Source of the DNA: Hydractinia symbiolongicarpus
Taxonomy: Eukaryota > Cnidaria > Hydrozoa > Anthoathecata > Hydractiniidae
Assembly (NCBI RefSeq): GCF_029227915.1
Contig: NC_079881.1
Location: 31,163,501 to 31,227,500 of the forward strand
Length of the DNA: 64,000 nucleotides
Direction: 5' to 3'
Below, in pieces: positions 1 to 11,363 of the stretch. Both the position numbers and the translations under genes were made by a program. Numbering within the stretch: the stretch's first letter is position 1; each line of letters starts with the position of its first letter. Under the pieces are notes generated by a model. It was not told the DNA's origin. It saw only the letters and a program-made list of their open reading frames with translations, and did no database searches.

Positions 1-2833
1 CAGGTCACAGTCCAAATTTAGTTCTACTAAGTCCCCCAGTCAATCGTTTCATTGTTGAAAGCGATGCAACCTAGTAATACCAGAAAAATAACGCTAAATA
101 CATGTTGGTACGAGTATGTGACCCAAACTTTGTAACTCAAACGGACTAACACCGTTAGAAAGTAAAATGAAATGTAGTTTTTGAAACTGTTGTTATTTCT
201 TAATCGGGCGATAACGGCTAGGATTGGTCCCACAGTAAAAAAATGACTTTTTATCTTAATTCTTAAATGAAGCGGAACCACAGCGCCCAGTGAAATCGCT
301 GAGTTTCGGCAATCATTTCAACATAAGAAGAATGTTATTTCTTGGAGTCCACTTGTCTCACTTATAACTTTTATAAGGTTACAGTCCAAAATCAGTTCAA
401 TTTAGTACCACAGTCAATCGTTTCACTGTTAAAAGCAATGCAACCTAGTAATATGAGAAAAATATCGCTAAATACATGTTGGTACGAATATGTGACGCAA
501 CCGTTGTAACTGAAGTGGATTGATACCGTTAGAAAGTCAATGAAATGTAGTTTTTGAAACTGTCGCTATTTCTTCAGAGCACGATAACGGCTAGGATTGG
601 TCCCACAGTAAAAATTGACTTATTTACCTAAACTTTAAAATGAAGCGCTACCACAGCGCCCAGAGTAATTGCTGAGTTCCTGCAATCACGTCAAATTAAG
701 AGGAATGTTGTTTCTTGGAGTCCAATTGTCTCATTTATCACATTTATCAGGTCACAGTTCAAAGTTAGTTCAATTAAGTCGCACAGTCAATCGTTTCACT
801 GTTAAAAGCGATGCAACCTAGTCATATGAGAAAAATATTGCTAAATAAATGTTGGTACGAATATGTGACGCAACCGTTGTAACTGAAGTGGATTGATACC
901 GTTAGAAAGTCAATGAAATATAGTTTTTGAAACTGTTGCTATTTCTTTAGCGCGCGATAACGGCTAGGATTGGTCCCACAGTAAAAAAATGACTTTTTTA
1001 TCTTAATTCTTAAATGAAGCGGTACCACAGCGCCCAGTGTAATCGCTGAGTTTCGGCAATCATGTCAAATTAAGAAGAATGTTATTTTTTAAAGTCCAAT
1101 TCTCTCCTTTATCACATTTATCAGGTCACAGTCCAAAGTTAGTTCAATTAAGTCCCACGGTCAATCGTTTCATAGTTAAAAGCGATGCAACCTAGTAATA
1201 TCAGAAAAATAACGCTAAATACATGTTGGTACGAATATGTGACCCAACCGCTCTAACTCAAACGGAGTGACACCGTTAGAAAGTCAATGAAATGTAGTTT
1301 TTGAAACTATCGCTGATTCTTCAGCGCGCGCTAACGCCTAGGATTGGTCCCACAGTAAAAAATGACTTTTTTTAGCTTAATTCTTAAATGAAGCGCTACC
1401 ACAGCGGCCAGTGCAATCGCTGAGTTTTGGCAATCATTTTAAGTTAAGAAGAATGCTATTTCTTGGAGTCCACTTGTCTCACTTATTACATTTATCAGGT
1501 CACAGTCCAAAGTTAGTTCAATTAAGTCCCACAGTCAATGCAACCTAGTAATATCAAAAAAAATATCGCTAAATACATGTTCGTACGAATATGTGACCCA
1601 ACCGTTGTAACTCAAACGGACTGACACCGTTAGAAGGTCAATGAAATGTAGTTCTTAAAACTGTGGCTATTTCTTCAGCGAGCGATAACGGCTAGGATTG
1701 GTCCCGCAGTAAAAAATGACTTTTTTACCTTAATTTTTAATTGAAGCGCTACCACAGCGCCCAGTGTAATCGCTGAGTTTCGGCAATCATGTCAAATTAA
1801 GAAGAATGTTATTTCTTGGAGTCCAATTGTCTCATTTATCACATTTATCAGGTCACAGTCCAAATTTAGTTTTAATAAGTCCCGCAGTCAATCGTTTCAT
1901 TGTTTAAAGCGATGCAACCTAGTAATATCACAAAAATACCGCTAAATACATGTTGGTACGAGTATGTGACCCAAACTTTGTAACTCAAACGGACTAACAC
2001 CGTTAGAAAGTCATTGAAATGTAGTTTTTGAAACTGTTGTTATTTCTTCATCGGGCGATAACGGCTAGGATTGGTCCCACAGTAAAAAAATGACTTTTTA
2101 TCTTAATTCTTAAATGAAGCGGTACCACAGCGCCCAGTGAAATCGCTGAGTTTCGGCAATCATGTCAAATTAAGAAGAATGTTATTTCTTGGAGTCCAAT
2201 TGTCTCCTTTATCACATTTATCAGGTCACAGTCCATAGTTAGGTAAATTAAGTTCCACAGTCAATCGCTTCATAGTTAAAAGCGATGCAACATAGTAATA
2301 TCAGAAAAATATCGCTAAACACATGTTGGTACGAATATGTGACCCAACCGTTGTAACTGAAGTGGATTGATACCGTTAGAAAGTCAATGAAATGTAGTTT
2401 TTAAAACTGTCGCTATTTCTTCAGCGCACGATAACGGCTAGGATTGGTCCCACAGTAAAGATTGACTTATTTACCTAAACTTTAAAATGAAGTGCTACCA
2501 CAGCGCCCTGAGTAATTGCTGAGTTCCGGCAATCACTTCAAATTAAGAAGAATGTTGTTTCTTGGAGTCCAATTGTCTCATTTATCACATTTATCAGGTC
2601 ACAGTTCAAAGTTAGTTCAATTAAGTCGCACAGTCAATCGTTTCACTGTTAAAAGCGATGCAACCTAATAATATGGGAAAAATATTGCAAAATACATGTT
2701 GGTACGAATATGTGACGCAACCGTTGTAACTGAAGTGGATTGATACCGTTAGAAATTCAATGAAATATAGTTTTTGAAACTGTTGCTATCTCTTCAGCGC
2801 GCGATAACGGCTAGGATTGGTCCCACAGTAAAC
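1..2833. repeat. Diverged satellite block with loose 5-unit periodicity
   Basis: Units start at 3, 377, 750, 1124, 1498, 1851, 2224 and 2597. Units at 3, 377 and 750 best match those at 1851, 2224 and 2597, about 1847 bp later, giving a 5-unit period. Shared private variants include CAAATTTAG near the start of units 3 and 1851, and a GAAGTGGATTGAT variant in units 377, 750, 2224 and 2597. Many substitutions separate the pairs, so this HOR looks older than those further right. Confidence 0.75.
1498..1850. repeat. Short unit with 21-bp deletion (353 bp)
   Basis: This unit lacks the 21 bases normally found between AGTCAAT and GCAACC, with the junction at about 1539/1540. The deleted segment is flanked by the dinucleotide AT on both sides, as expected of a slippage or microhomology deletion. 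The same deletion recurs in units at 2970 and 5899, and together with a second deletion in units at 4067, 6996, 9202, 11025 and 12848. Confidence 0.9.
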
Positions 2834-2969
2834 AATGACTTTTTTATCTTAATTTTTAATGGAAGCGCTACCACAGCGCCCAGTGCAATCGCTGAGTTTC
2901 GGCAATCATTTTAAATTAAGAAGAATGCTAATTCTTGGAGTCCACTTGTCTCACATATTACATTTATCA

Positions 2970-3322
2970 GGTCACAGTCCAAAGTTAGTTCAATTAAGTC
3001 CCACAGTCAATGCAACCTAGTAATATCAAAAAAAATATCGCTAAATACATGATGGTACGAATATGTGACCCAACCGTTGTAACTCAAACGGACTGACACC
3101 GTTAGAAAGTCAATGAAATGTTGTTTTTAAAACTGTGGTTATTTCTTCAGCGCGCGATAACGGCTAGGATTGGTCCCGCAGTATAAAATGACTTTTTTAT
3201 CTTAATTTTTAATTGAAGCGCTACCACAGCGCCCAGTGTAATTGCTGAGTTTCGGCAATCCCGTAAAAATAAGAAGAATGTTATTTCTTGGAGTCCAATT
3301 GTCTCATTTATCACATTTATCA
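2970..3322. repeat. Short unit with 21-bp deletion (HOR copy 1)
   Basis: A 353-bp unit with the 21-bp deletion, junction about 3011/3012. Its exact counterpart lies 2929 bp downstream at 5899-6251. Confidence 0.9.
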
Positions 3323-4066
3323 GGTCACAGTCCAAAGTTAGTTCAATTAAGTCCCACAGTCAATCGTTTCATTGTTAAAAGCGATGCAACCTAGTAGTAT
3401 CAAAAAAATATCGCTAAACACATGTTGGTACGAATAGGTGACCCAACCGTTGTAACTCAAACGGACTGATACCGTTAAAAAGTCAATGAAATGTAGTTTT
3501 TGAAACTGTCGCTATTTCTTCAGCGCGATAACGGCTAGGATTGGTCCCACAGTAAAAAATGACTTCTTAATCTAAATTTTTAAATGAAGCGCTACCACAG
3601 CGCCCAGTGTAATCGCTGAGTTCCGGAAATCATGTCAAATTGAGAAGAATGTTATTTCTGGGAGTGCAATTTTCTAATTTATCAAATTTATTAGGTGACA
3701 GTCCAAAGTTTGTTCAATTAAGTCCCACAGTCAATCTTTTCATTGTTAAAAGCGATGCAACCAAGTAATATAAAAAAAATATCGCTAAATACATGTTGGT
3801 ACGAATATGTGACCCAACCGTTGTAACTCAAACGGACTGACACCGTTAGAAAGTCAATGAAATGTAGTTTTGGAAACTGTCGCTATTTCTTCAGTGCGCG
3901 ATAACGGCTAGAATTGGTCCCGCAGTAAAAAATGAGTTTTTTATCTTAATTTTTAATTGAAGCGCTACCACAGCGCCCAGTGCAAACGCTGAGTTTCGGC
4001 AATCATTTTAAATTAAGAAGAATCCTATTTCTTGGAGTCCACTTGTCACACTTATTACATTTATCA

Positions 4067-4406
4067 GGTCACAGTCCAAAGTTAGTTCAATTAAGTCCCA
4101 CAGTCAATGCAATCTAGTAATATCAAAAAAAATATCGCTAAATACATGTTGGTACGAATATGTGACCCAACCGTTGTAACTCAAACGGACTGACACCGTT
4201 AGAAAGTCAATGAAATGTAGTTTTTAAAACTGTGGCTATTTCTTCAGCGCGCGATAACGGCTAGGATTGGTCCCGCAGTAAAAAATGAATTTTTTATCTT
4301 AATTTTTAATTGAAGCGCTACCACATCGCTGAGTTTCGGCAATCATTTCAAATTAAGAAGAATGCTATTTCTTGGAGTCCACTTGTCCCACTTATAACAT
4401 TTATAA
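4067..4406. repeat. Doubly deleted short unit (340 bp)
   Basis: This unit combines the 21-bp deletion (junction about 4108/4109) with a second deletion of 13 bp that turns CCACAGCGCCCAG... into CCACATCGCTGAG, removing the right arm of the GCGCT/AGCGC inverted repeat. The same doubly deleted unit occurs at 6996, 9202, 11025 and 12848, so it is a distinct unit lineage propagated by amplification. Confidence 0.92.
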
Positions 4407-5272
4407 GGTCAAAGTCCAACACCAGTTCAATTTAGTACCACAGTCAATCGTTTCACTGTTAAAAGCGATGCAACCTAGTATTATCTAAAAAATATCGCAA
4501 AATACATGTTGGTACAAATATGTGACCCAACCGTTGTAACTCAAACAGACTGACACCGTTAAAAAGTCAATGAAATGTAGTTTTTGAAACTGTCAATATT
4601 TCTTCAGCGCACGATAACGGCTAGGATTGGTCCGACAGTAAAGAATGACTTACTTACCTCAATTTTTATATGAAGCGCTACCACAGCGCCCAGTGTAATC
4701 GTTGAGTTCCGGCAATCCCGTAAAAATAAGAAGAATGTTATTTCTTGGAGTCCAATTGTCTCATTTATCACATTTATCAGGTCACAGTCCAAAGTTAGTT
4801 CAATTAAGTCCCACAGTCAATCGTTTCATTGTTAAAAGCGATGCAACCTAGTAATATCAAAACAAATATCGCTAAATACATGTTGGTACGAATATGTTAC
4901 CCAACCGTTGTGACTCAAACGGAGTGACACCGTTAGAAACTCAATGAAATGTAGTTTTTGAAACTGTCGCTATTTCTTCAGCGCGATAACGGCTAGGATT
5001 GGTCCCACAGTAAAAAATGACTTCTTAATCTAAATTTTTAAATGAAGCGCTACCACAGCGCCCAGTGTAATCGCTGAGTTCCGGAAATCATGTCAAATTG
5101 AGAAAAATGTTATTTCTGGGAGTCCAATTTTCTAATTTATCAAATTTATTAGGTGACAGTCCAAAGTTTGTTCAATTAAGTCCCACAGTCAATCTTTTCA
5201 TTGTTAAAAGCGAAGCAACCAAGTAATATGAAAAAAAATATCGCTAAATACATGTTGGTACGAATATGTGAC

Positions 5273-5762
5273 GCAACCGTTGTAACTGAAGTGGATTGAT
5301 ACCGTTAGAAATTCAATGAAATATAGTTTTTGAAACTGTTGCTATCTCTTCAGCGCGCGATAACGGCTAGGATTGGTCCCGCAGTAAACAATGACTTTTT
5401 TATCTTAATTTTTAATTGAAGCGCTACCACCGCGCCCAGTGTAATCGCTGAGTTTCGGCAATCATTTCAAATTAAGAAGAACGCTATTTCCTGGAGTCCA
5501 CTTGTCTCACTTATTACATTTATCAGGTCACAGTGCAAAGTTAGTTCAATTAAGTCCCACAGTCAATCGTTTCATTGTTAAAAGCGATGCAACCTAGTAA
5601 TATCAGAAAAATATCGCTAAACACATGTTGGTACGAATAGGTGACTGAACCGTTGTAACTCAAACGGACTGACACCGTTAGAAAGTTAATGAAATGTAGT
5701 TTTTGAAACTGTGGCTATCTCTTCCGCGCGCGATAACGGCTAGGATTGGTGCCGCAGTAAAA
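5273..5762. repeat. Less similar part of the 2929-bp period
   Basis: This stretch separates the two highly similar HOR segments. Its first ~130 bases best match the unit at 2597 (offset 2555; both carry GAAGTGGATTGAT and AGTAAACAATG). From about 5440 to 5660 it matches 8369-8589 at offset 2929 with several substitutions, sharing the rare AGGTGACTGAACCG variant. It therefore looks like a crossover zone between out-of-register units, not foreign sequence. Confidence 0.7.
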
Positions 5763-5898
5763 AATGACTTTTTTATCTTAATTTTTAATGGAAGCGCTAC
5801 CACAGCGCCCAGTGCAATCGCTGAGTTTCGGCAATCATTTTAAATTAAGAAGAATGCTAATTCTTGGAGTCCACTTGTCTCACATATTACATTTATCA

Positions 5899-6251
5899 GG
5901 TCACAGTCCAAAGTTAGTTCAATTAAGTCCCACAGTCAATGCAACCTAGTATTATCAAAAAAAATATCGCTAAATACATGATGGTACGAATATGTGACCC
6001 AACCGTTGTAACTCAAACGGACTGACACCGTTAGAAAGTCAATGAAATGTTGTTTTTAAAACTGTGGTTATTTCTTCAGCGCGCGATAACGGCTAGGATT
6101 GGTCCCGCAGTATAAAATGACTTTTTTATCTTAATTTTTAATTGAAGCGCTACCACAGCGCCCAGTGTAATTGCTGAGTTTCGGCAATCCCGTAAAAATA
6201 AGAAGAATGTTATTTCTTGGAGTCCAATTGTCTCATTTATCACATTTATCA
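5899..6251. repeat. Short unit with 21-bp deletion (HOR copy 2)
   Basis: A 353-bp unit carrying the 21-bp deletion, junction about 5940/5941. It is the copy of 2970-3322. Confidence 0.9.
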
Positions 6252-6995
6252 GGTCACAGTCCAAAGTTAGTTCAATTAAGTCCCACAGTCAATCGTTTCA
6301 TTGTTAAAAGCGATGCAACCTAGTAGTATCAGAAAAATATCGCTAAACACATGTTGGTACGAATAGGTGACCCAACCGTTGTAACTCAAACGGACTGATA
6401 CCGTTAAAAAGTCAATGAAATGTAGTTTTTGAAACTGTCGCTATTTCTTCAGCGCGATAACGGCTAGGATTGGTCCCACAGTAAAAAATGACTTCTTAAT
6501 CTAAATTTTTAAATGAAGCGCTACCACAGCGCCCAGTGTAATCGCTGAGTTCCGGAAATCATGTCAAATTGAGAAGAATGTTATTTCTGGGAGTGCAATT
6601 TTCTAATTTATCAAATTTATTAGGTGACAGTCCAAAGTTTGTTCAATTAAGTCCCACAGTCAATCTTTTCATTGTTAAAAGCGATGCAACCAAGTAATAT
6701 AAAAAAAATATCGCTAAATACATGTTGGTACGAATATGTGACCCAACCGTTGTAACTCAAACGGACTGACACCGTTAGAAAGTCAATGAAATGTAGTTTT
6801 GGAAACTGTCGCTATTTCTTCAGTGCGCGATAACGGCTAGAATTGGTCCCGCAGTAAAAAATGAGTTTTTTATCTTAATTTTTAATTGAAGCGCTACCAC
6901 AGCGCCCAGTGCAAACGCTGAGTTTCGGCAATCATTTTAAATTAAGAAGAATCCTATTTCTTGGAGTCCACTTGTCACACTTATTACATTTATCA

Positions 6996-7335
6996 GGTCA
7001 CAGTCCAAAGTTAGTTCAATTAAGTCCCACAGTCAATGCAATCTAGTAATATCAAAAAAAATATCGCTAAATACATGTTGGTACGAATATGTGACCCAAC
7101 CGTTGTAACTCAAACGGACTGACACCGTTAGAAAGTCAATGAAATGTAGTTTTTAAAACTGTGGCTATTTCTTCAGCGCGCGATAACGGCTAGGATTGGT
7201 CCCGCAGTAAAAAATGAATTTTTTATCTTAATTTTTAATTGAAGCGCTACCACATCGCTGAGTTTCGGCAATCATTTCAAATTAAGAAGAATGCTATTTC
7301 TTGGAGTCCACTTGTCTCACTTATAACATTTATAA
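6996..7335. repeat. Doubly deleted short unit (340 bp)
   Basis: Copy of 4067-4406 at offset 2929, with both the 21-bp and the 13-bp deletion. Confidence 0.92.
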
Positions 7336-8201
7336 GGTCAAAGTCCAACACCAGTTCAATTTAGTACCACAGTCAATCGTTTCACTGTTAAAAGCGATGC
7401 AACCTAGTATTATCTAAAAAATATCGCAAAATACATGTTGGTACAAATATGTGACCCAACCGTTGTAACTCAAACAGACTGACACCGTTAAAAAGTCAAT
7501 GAAATGTAGTTTTTGAAACTGTCAATATTTCTTCAGCGCACGATAACGGCTAGGATTGGTCCGACAGTAAAGAATGACTTACTTACCTCAATTTTTATAT
7601 GAAGCGCTACCACAGCGCCCAGTGTAATCGTTGAGTTCCGGCAATCCCGTAAAAATAAGAAGAATGTTATTTCTTGGAGTCCAATTGTCTCATTTATCAC
7701 ATTTATCAGGTCACAGTCCAAAGTTAGTTCAATTAAGTCCCACAGTCAATCGTTTCATTGTTAAAAGCGATGCAACCTAGTAATATCAAAACAAATATCG
7801 CTAAATACATGTTGGTACGAATATGTTACCCAACCGTTGTAACTCAAACGGAGTGACACCGTTAGAAACTCAATGAAATGTAGTTTTTGAAACTGTCGCT
7901 ATTTCTTCAGCGCGATAACGGCTAGGATTGGTCCCACAGTAAAAAATGACTTCTTAATCTAAATTTTTAAATGAAGCGCTACCACAGCGCCCAGTGTAAT
8001 CGCTGAGTTCCGGAAATCATGTCAAATTGAGAAAAATGTTATTTCTGGGAGTCCAATTTTCTAATTTATCAAATTTATTAGGTGACAGTCCAAAGTTTGT
8101 TCAATTAAGTCCCACAGTCAATCTTTTCATTGTTAAAAGCGATGCAACCAAGTAATATGAAAAAAAATATCGCTAAATACATGTTGGTACGAATATGTGA
8201 C

Positions 8202-9201
8202 CCAACCGTTGTAACTCAAACGGACTGACACCGTTAGAAAGTCAATGAAATGTAGTTTTTGAAACGGTGGCTATCTCTTCAGCGCGCGATAACGGCTAGG
8301 ATTGGTCCCGCAGTAAAAAATGACTCTTTTATCTTAATTTTTAATTGAAGCGCTACCACCGCGCCCAGTGCAATCGCTGAGTTTCGGCAATCATTTCAAA
8401 TTAAGAAGCATGCTATTTCTTGGAGTCCACTTGTCTCACTTATTACATTTATCAGGTCACAGTGCAAAGTTAGTTCAATTAAGTCCCACAGTCAATCGTT
8501 TCAGTGTTAAAAGCGATGCAACCTAGTAATATCAGAAAAATGTCGCTAAACACATGTTGGTACGAATAGGTGACTGAACCGTTGTAACTCAAACGGACTG
8601 ACACCGTTAAAAAGTCAATGAAATGTAGTTTTTGAAACTGTCGCTATTTCTTCAGCGCGGGATAACGGCTAGGATTGGTCCCACAGTAAAAAATGACTTA
8701 TTAATCTAAATTTTTAAATGAAGCGCTACCACAGCGCCCAGTGTAATCGCTGAGTTCCGGCAATCATGTCAAATTGAGAAGAATGTTATTTCTTGGTGTC
8801 CAATTTTCTCATTTATCAAATTTACTAGGTCACTGTCCAAAGTTTGTTCAATTCAGTCCCACAGTTAATCTTTTCATTGTTAAAAGCGATGCAACCAAGT
8901 AATATAAAAAAAAATATCGCTAAATACATGTTGGTACGAATATGTGACCCAACCGTTGTAACTCAAACGGACTGACACCGTTAGAAAGTCAATGAAATAT
9001 AGTTTTTGAAACTGTGGCTATTTCTTCAGCGCGCGATAGCGCCTAGGATTGGTCCCGCAGTAAAAAGTGACTTTTTTATCCTAATTTTTAATTAAAGCGC
9101 TACCACAGCGCCCAGTGCAATCGCTGAGTTTTGGCAATCATTTTAAATTAAGAAGAATGCTATTTCTTGGAGTCTACTTGTCTCACTTATAGCATTTATC
9201 A
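8202..9201. repeat. Satellite units between HOR blocks
   Basis: Covers the end of the unit at 8081 and the units starting at 8455 and 8828. The unit at 8455 carries the AGGTGACTGAACCG variant also seen near 5640, 10395 and, in the right half, near 37180. No constant-offset copy of the whole stretch was found. It is ordinary satellite sequence with no other signal. Confidence 0.7.
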
Positions 9202-9540
9202 GGTCACAGTCCAAAGTTAGTTCAATTAAGTCCCACAGTCAATGCAATCTAGTAATATGAGAAAAATATCGCAAAATACATGTTGGTACGAATATGTGAC
9301 GCAACCGTTGTAACTGAAGTGGATTGATACCGTTAGAAAGTCAATGAAATGTAATTTTTGAAACTGTCGCTTTTTCTTCAGCGCGCGATAACGGCTAGGA
9401 TTGGTCCCGCAGTAAAAAATGAATTTTTTATCTTAATTTTTAATTGAAGCGCTACCACATCGCTGAGTTTCGGCAATCATTTCAAATTAAGAAGAATGCT
9501 ATTTCTTGGAGTCCACTTGTCTCACTTATAACATTTATAA
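9202..9540. repeat. Doubly deleted short unit (339 bp)
   Basis: Has the 21-bp deletion (junction about 9243/9244) and the 13-bp deletion that yields CTACCACATCGCTGAG. Unlike 4067 and 6996 it also carries the GAAGTGGATTGAT variant, so it is a recombinant of two unit types or a later derivative. Confidence 0.9.
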
Positions 9541-10284
9541 GGTCAAAGTCCAACACCAGTTCAATTTAGTACCACAGTCAATCGTTTCACTGTTAAAAGC
9601 GATGCAACCTAGTATTACCAAAAAAATATCGCTAAATACATGTTGGTACAAATATGTGACCCAACCGTTGTAACTCAAACAGACTGACACCGTTAAAAAG
9701 TCAATGAAATGTAGTTTTTGAAACTGTCAATATTTCTTCAGCGCACGATAACGTCTAGGATTGGTCCCACAGTAGAGAATGACTTATTTACCTAAATTTT
9801 TAAATGAAGCGCTACCACAGCGCCCAGTGTAATAGCTGAGTTCCGGCAATCCCGTAAAAATAAGAAAAATGTTATTTCTTGGAGTCCAATTGTCTCATTT
9901 ATCACATTTATCAGGTCACAGTCCAAAGCTAGTTCAATTAAGTCCCACAGTCAATCGTTTCATTGTTAAAAGCGATGCAACCTAGTAGTATCAGAAAAAT
10001 ATCGCTAAACACATGTTGGTACGAATAGGTGATCCAACTGTTGTAACTCAAACGGACTGATACCGTTAAAAAGTCAATGAAATGTAGTTTTTGAAACTGT
10101 CGCTATTTCTTCAGCCCGATAACGGCTATGATTGGTTCCACAGTAAAAAATGACTTCTTAATCTAAATGTTTAAATGAAGCGCTACCACAGCGCCCAGTG
10201 TAATCGCTGAGTTCCGGAAATCATGTCAAATTGAGAAGCATGCTATTTCTTGGTGGTCACTTGTCTCACTTATTACATTTATCA

Positions 10285-10651
10285 GGTCACAGTGCAATTC
10301 AATTAAGTCCCACAGTCAATCGTTTCATTGTTAAAAGCGATGCAACCTAGTAATATCAGAAAAATATCGCTAAACACATGTTGGTACGAATAGGTGACTG
10401 AACCGTTGTAACTCAAACGGACTGACACCGTTAGAAAGTCAATAAAATGTTGTTTTTAAAACTGTGGCTATTTCTTCAGCGCGCGATAACGGCTAGGATT
10501 GGTCCCGCAGTAAAAAATGACTTCTTTATCTTACTTTTTAATTGAAGCGCTACCACAGCGCCCAGTGTAATCGCTGAGTTTCGGCAATCATTTCAAATTA
10601 AGAAGAATGCTATTTCTTGGATTCCACTTGTCTCACTCAACACATTTATCA
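10285..10651. repeat. Unit with 6-bp deletion (367 bp)
   Basis: Near the start, GTGCAAAGTTAGTTCAATT has become GTGCAATTCAATT. No other unit in the window was seen with this change, so it is a private, probably recent, deletion. Confidence 0.8.
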
Positions 10652-10775
10652 GGTCAAAGTCCAAAATCAGTTCAATTTAGTACCACAGTCAATCGTTTCA
10701 CTGTTAAAAGCGATGCAAACTAGTATTATCAAAAAAATATCGCTAAATACATGTTGGTACAAATATGTGACCCAA

Positions 10776-10865
10776 CCGTTGTAACTCAAACGGACTGACA
10801 CCGTTAAAAAGTCAATGAAATGTAGTTTTTGAAACTGTCGCTATTTCTTCAGCGCGCGATAACGG
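10776..10865. other. Alternating CCGTT / AACGG pentamers (representative)
   Basis: Within the reference unit, CCGTT (10776-10780), AACGG (10789-10793), CCGTT (10801-10805) and AACGG (10861-10865) alternate in orientation, so neighbours can pair as short inverted repeats with loops of 8 and 7 bases. Three of the four read YAACGG on one strand, the core recognised by animal Myb proteins. Most units keep the pattern, with scattered single substitutions. Any protein binding or structure is inference. Confidence 0.55.
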
Positions 10866-10919
10866 CTAGGATTGGTCCCGCAGTAAAAAATGACTTTTTT
10901 ATCTTAATTTTTAATTGAA

Positions 10920-10934
10920 GCGCTACCACAGCGC
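10920..10934. other. Short perfect inverted repeat GCGCT-N5-AGCGC (representative)
   Basis: GCGCT (10920-10924), loop ACCAC, AGCGC (10930-10934). This 5-bp stem recurs in a large share of units. Common variants (GCGGT, GTGCT, right arms AGCGA or AGCGT) break one pair, and the 13-bp deletion lineage loses the right arm entirely. It is too short to claim a function. Confidence 0.55.
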
Positions 10935-11024
10935 CCAGCGCAATCGCTGAGTTTCGGCAATCATTTTAAATTAAGAAGAATGCTATTTCTTGGAGTCCAC
11001 TTGTCTCACTTATTACATTTATCA

Positions 11025-11363
11025 GGTCACAATCCAAAGTTAGTTTAATTAAGTCCCACAGTCAATGCAACCTAGTAATATGAGAAAAATATCGCAAAAT
11101 ACATGTTGGTATGAATATGTGACGCAACCGTTGTAACTGAAGTGGATTGATACCGTTAGAAAGTCAATGAAATGTAATTTTTGAAACTGTCGCTTTTTCT
11201 TTAGCGCGCGATAACGGCTAGGATTGGTCCCGCAGTAAAAAATGAATTTTTTATCTCAATTTTTAATTGAAGCGCTACCACATCGCTGAGTTTCGGCAAT
11301 CATTTCAAATTAAGAAGAATGCTATTTCTTGGAGTCCACTTGTCTCACTTATAACATTTATAA
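11025..11363. repeat. Doubly deleted short unit (339 bp)
   Basis: Has the 21-bp deletion (junction about 11066/11067) and the 13-bp deletion. Nearly the same as 9202-9540 and 12848-13188. Confidence 0.9.

Larger units (their letters stand above)
2834..5272. repeat. 8-unit HOR (2929-bp period), copy 1
   Basis: Unit starts in or overlapping this copy are 2597, 2970, 3323, 3694, 4067, 4407, 4780 and 5152. The segment matches 5763-8201 base for base at a constant offset of 2929, apart from a handful of substitutions (for example CTAGTAATATC against CTAGTATTATC near 3020/5949, and GCGAAGCAACC against GCGATGCAACC near 5212/8141). The period contains one 353-bp and one 340-bp short unit, which make the register unambiguous. 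Confidence 0.93.
5763..8201. repeat. 8-unit HOR (2929-bp period), copy 2
   Basis: Unit starts are 5899, 6252, 6623, 6996, 7336, 7709 and 8081. This is the second copy of the segment at 2834-5272. Unit lengths repeat in the same order (353, 371, 373, 340, 373, 372, 374), so the duplication covers whole units and their private indels. The match ends where GTGACGCAACC in copy 1 (5271) meets GTGACCCAACC in copy 2 (8200). Confidence 0.93.
9202..11024. repeat. 5-unit HOR (1823 bp), copy 1
   Basis: Units start at 9202 (doubly deleted, 339 bp), 9541, 9914, 10285 and 10652. The first two units and the start of the third (9202 to about 9970) match 11025-11793 at offset 1823, sharing both deletions and the GGTCAAAGTCCAACACCAG variant. 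The later units differ, so only part of the period is conserved. Confidence 0.8.
10652..11024. repeat. Representative complete unit (373 bp)
   Basis: Chosen as a reference because it carries all internal landmarks in near-consensus form: alternating CCGTT/AACGG pentamers at 10776-10805 and 10861-10865, the GCGCGC palindrome at 10852-10857, and the inverted repeat at 10920-10934. Positions in other units follow by adding the difference in unit start and allowing for indels. Confidence 0.9.

Noticed and set aside
27-281. Minus-strand 84-codon frame near the left edge
   Set aside because: Opens with GTG inside a satellite unit; the equivalent region of the paralogous unit at 1851 does not suggest preserved coding. 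Treated as chance.
10852-10857. GCGCGC run as Z-DNA or regulatory element
   Set aside because: Only three CG steps and variable between units (GCGCGG, GCGCAC, GCGCAA). Too short and inconsistent to claim a structure.
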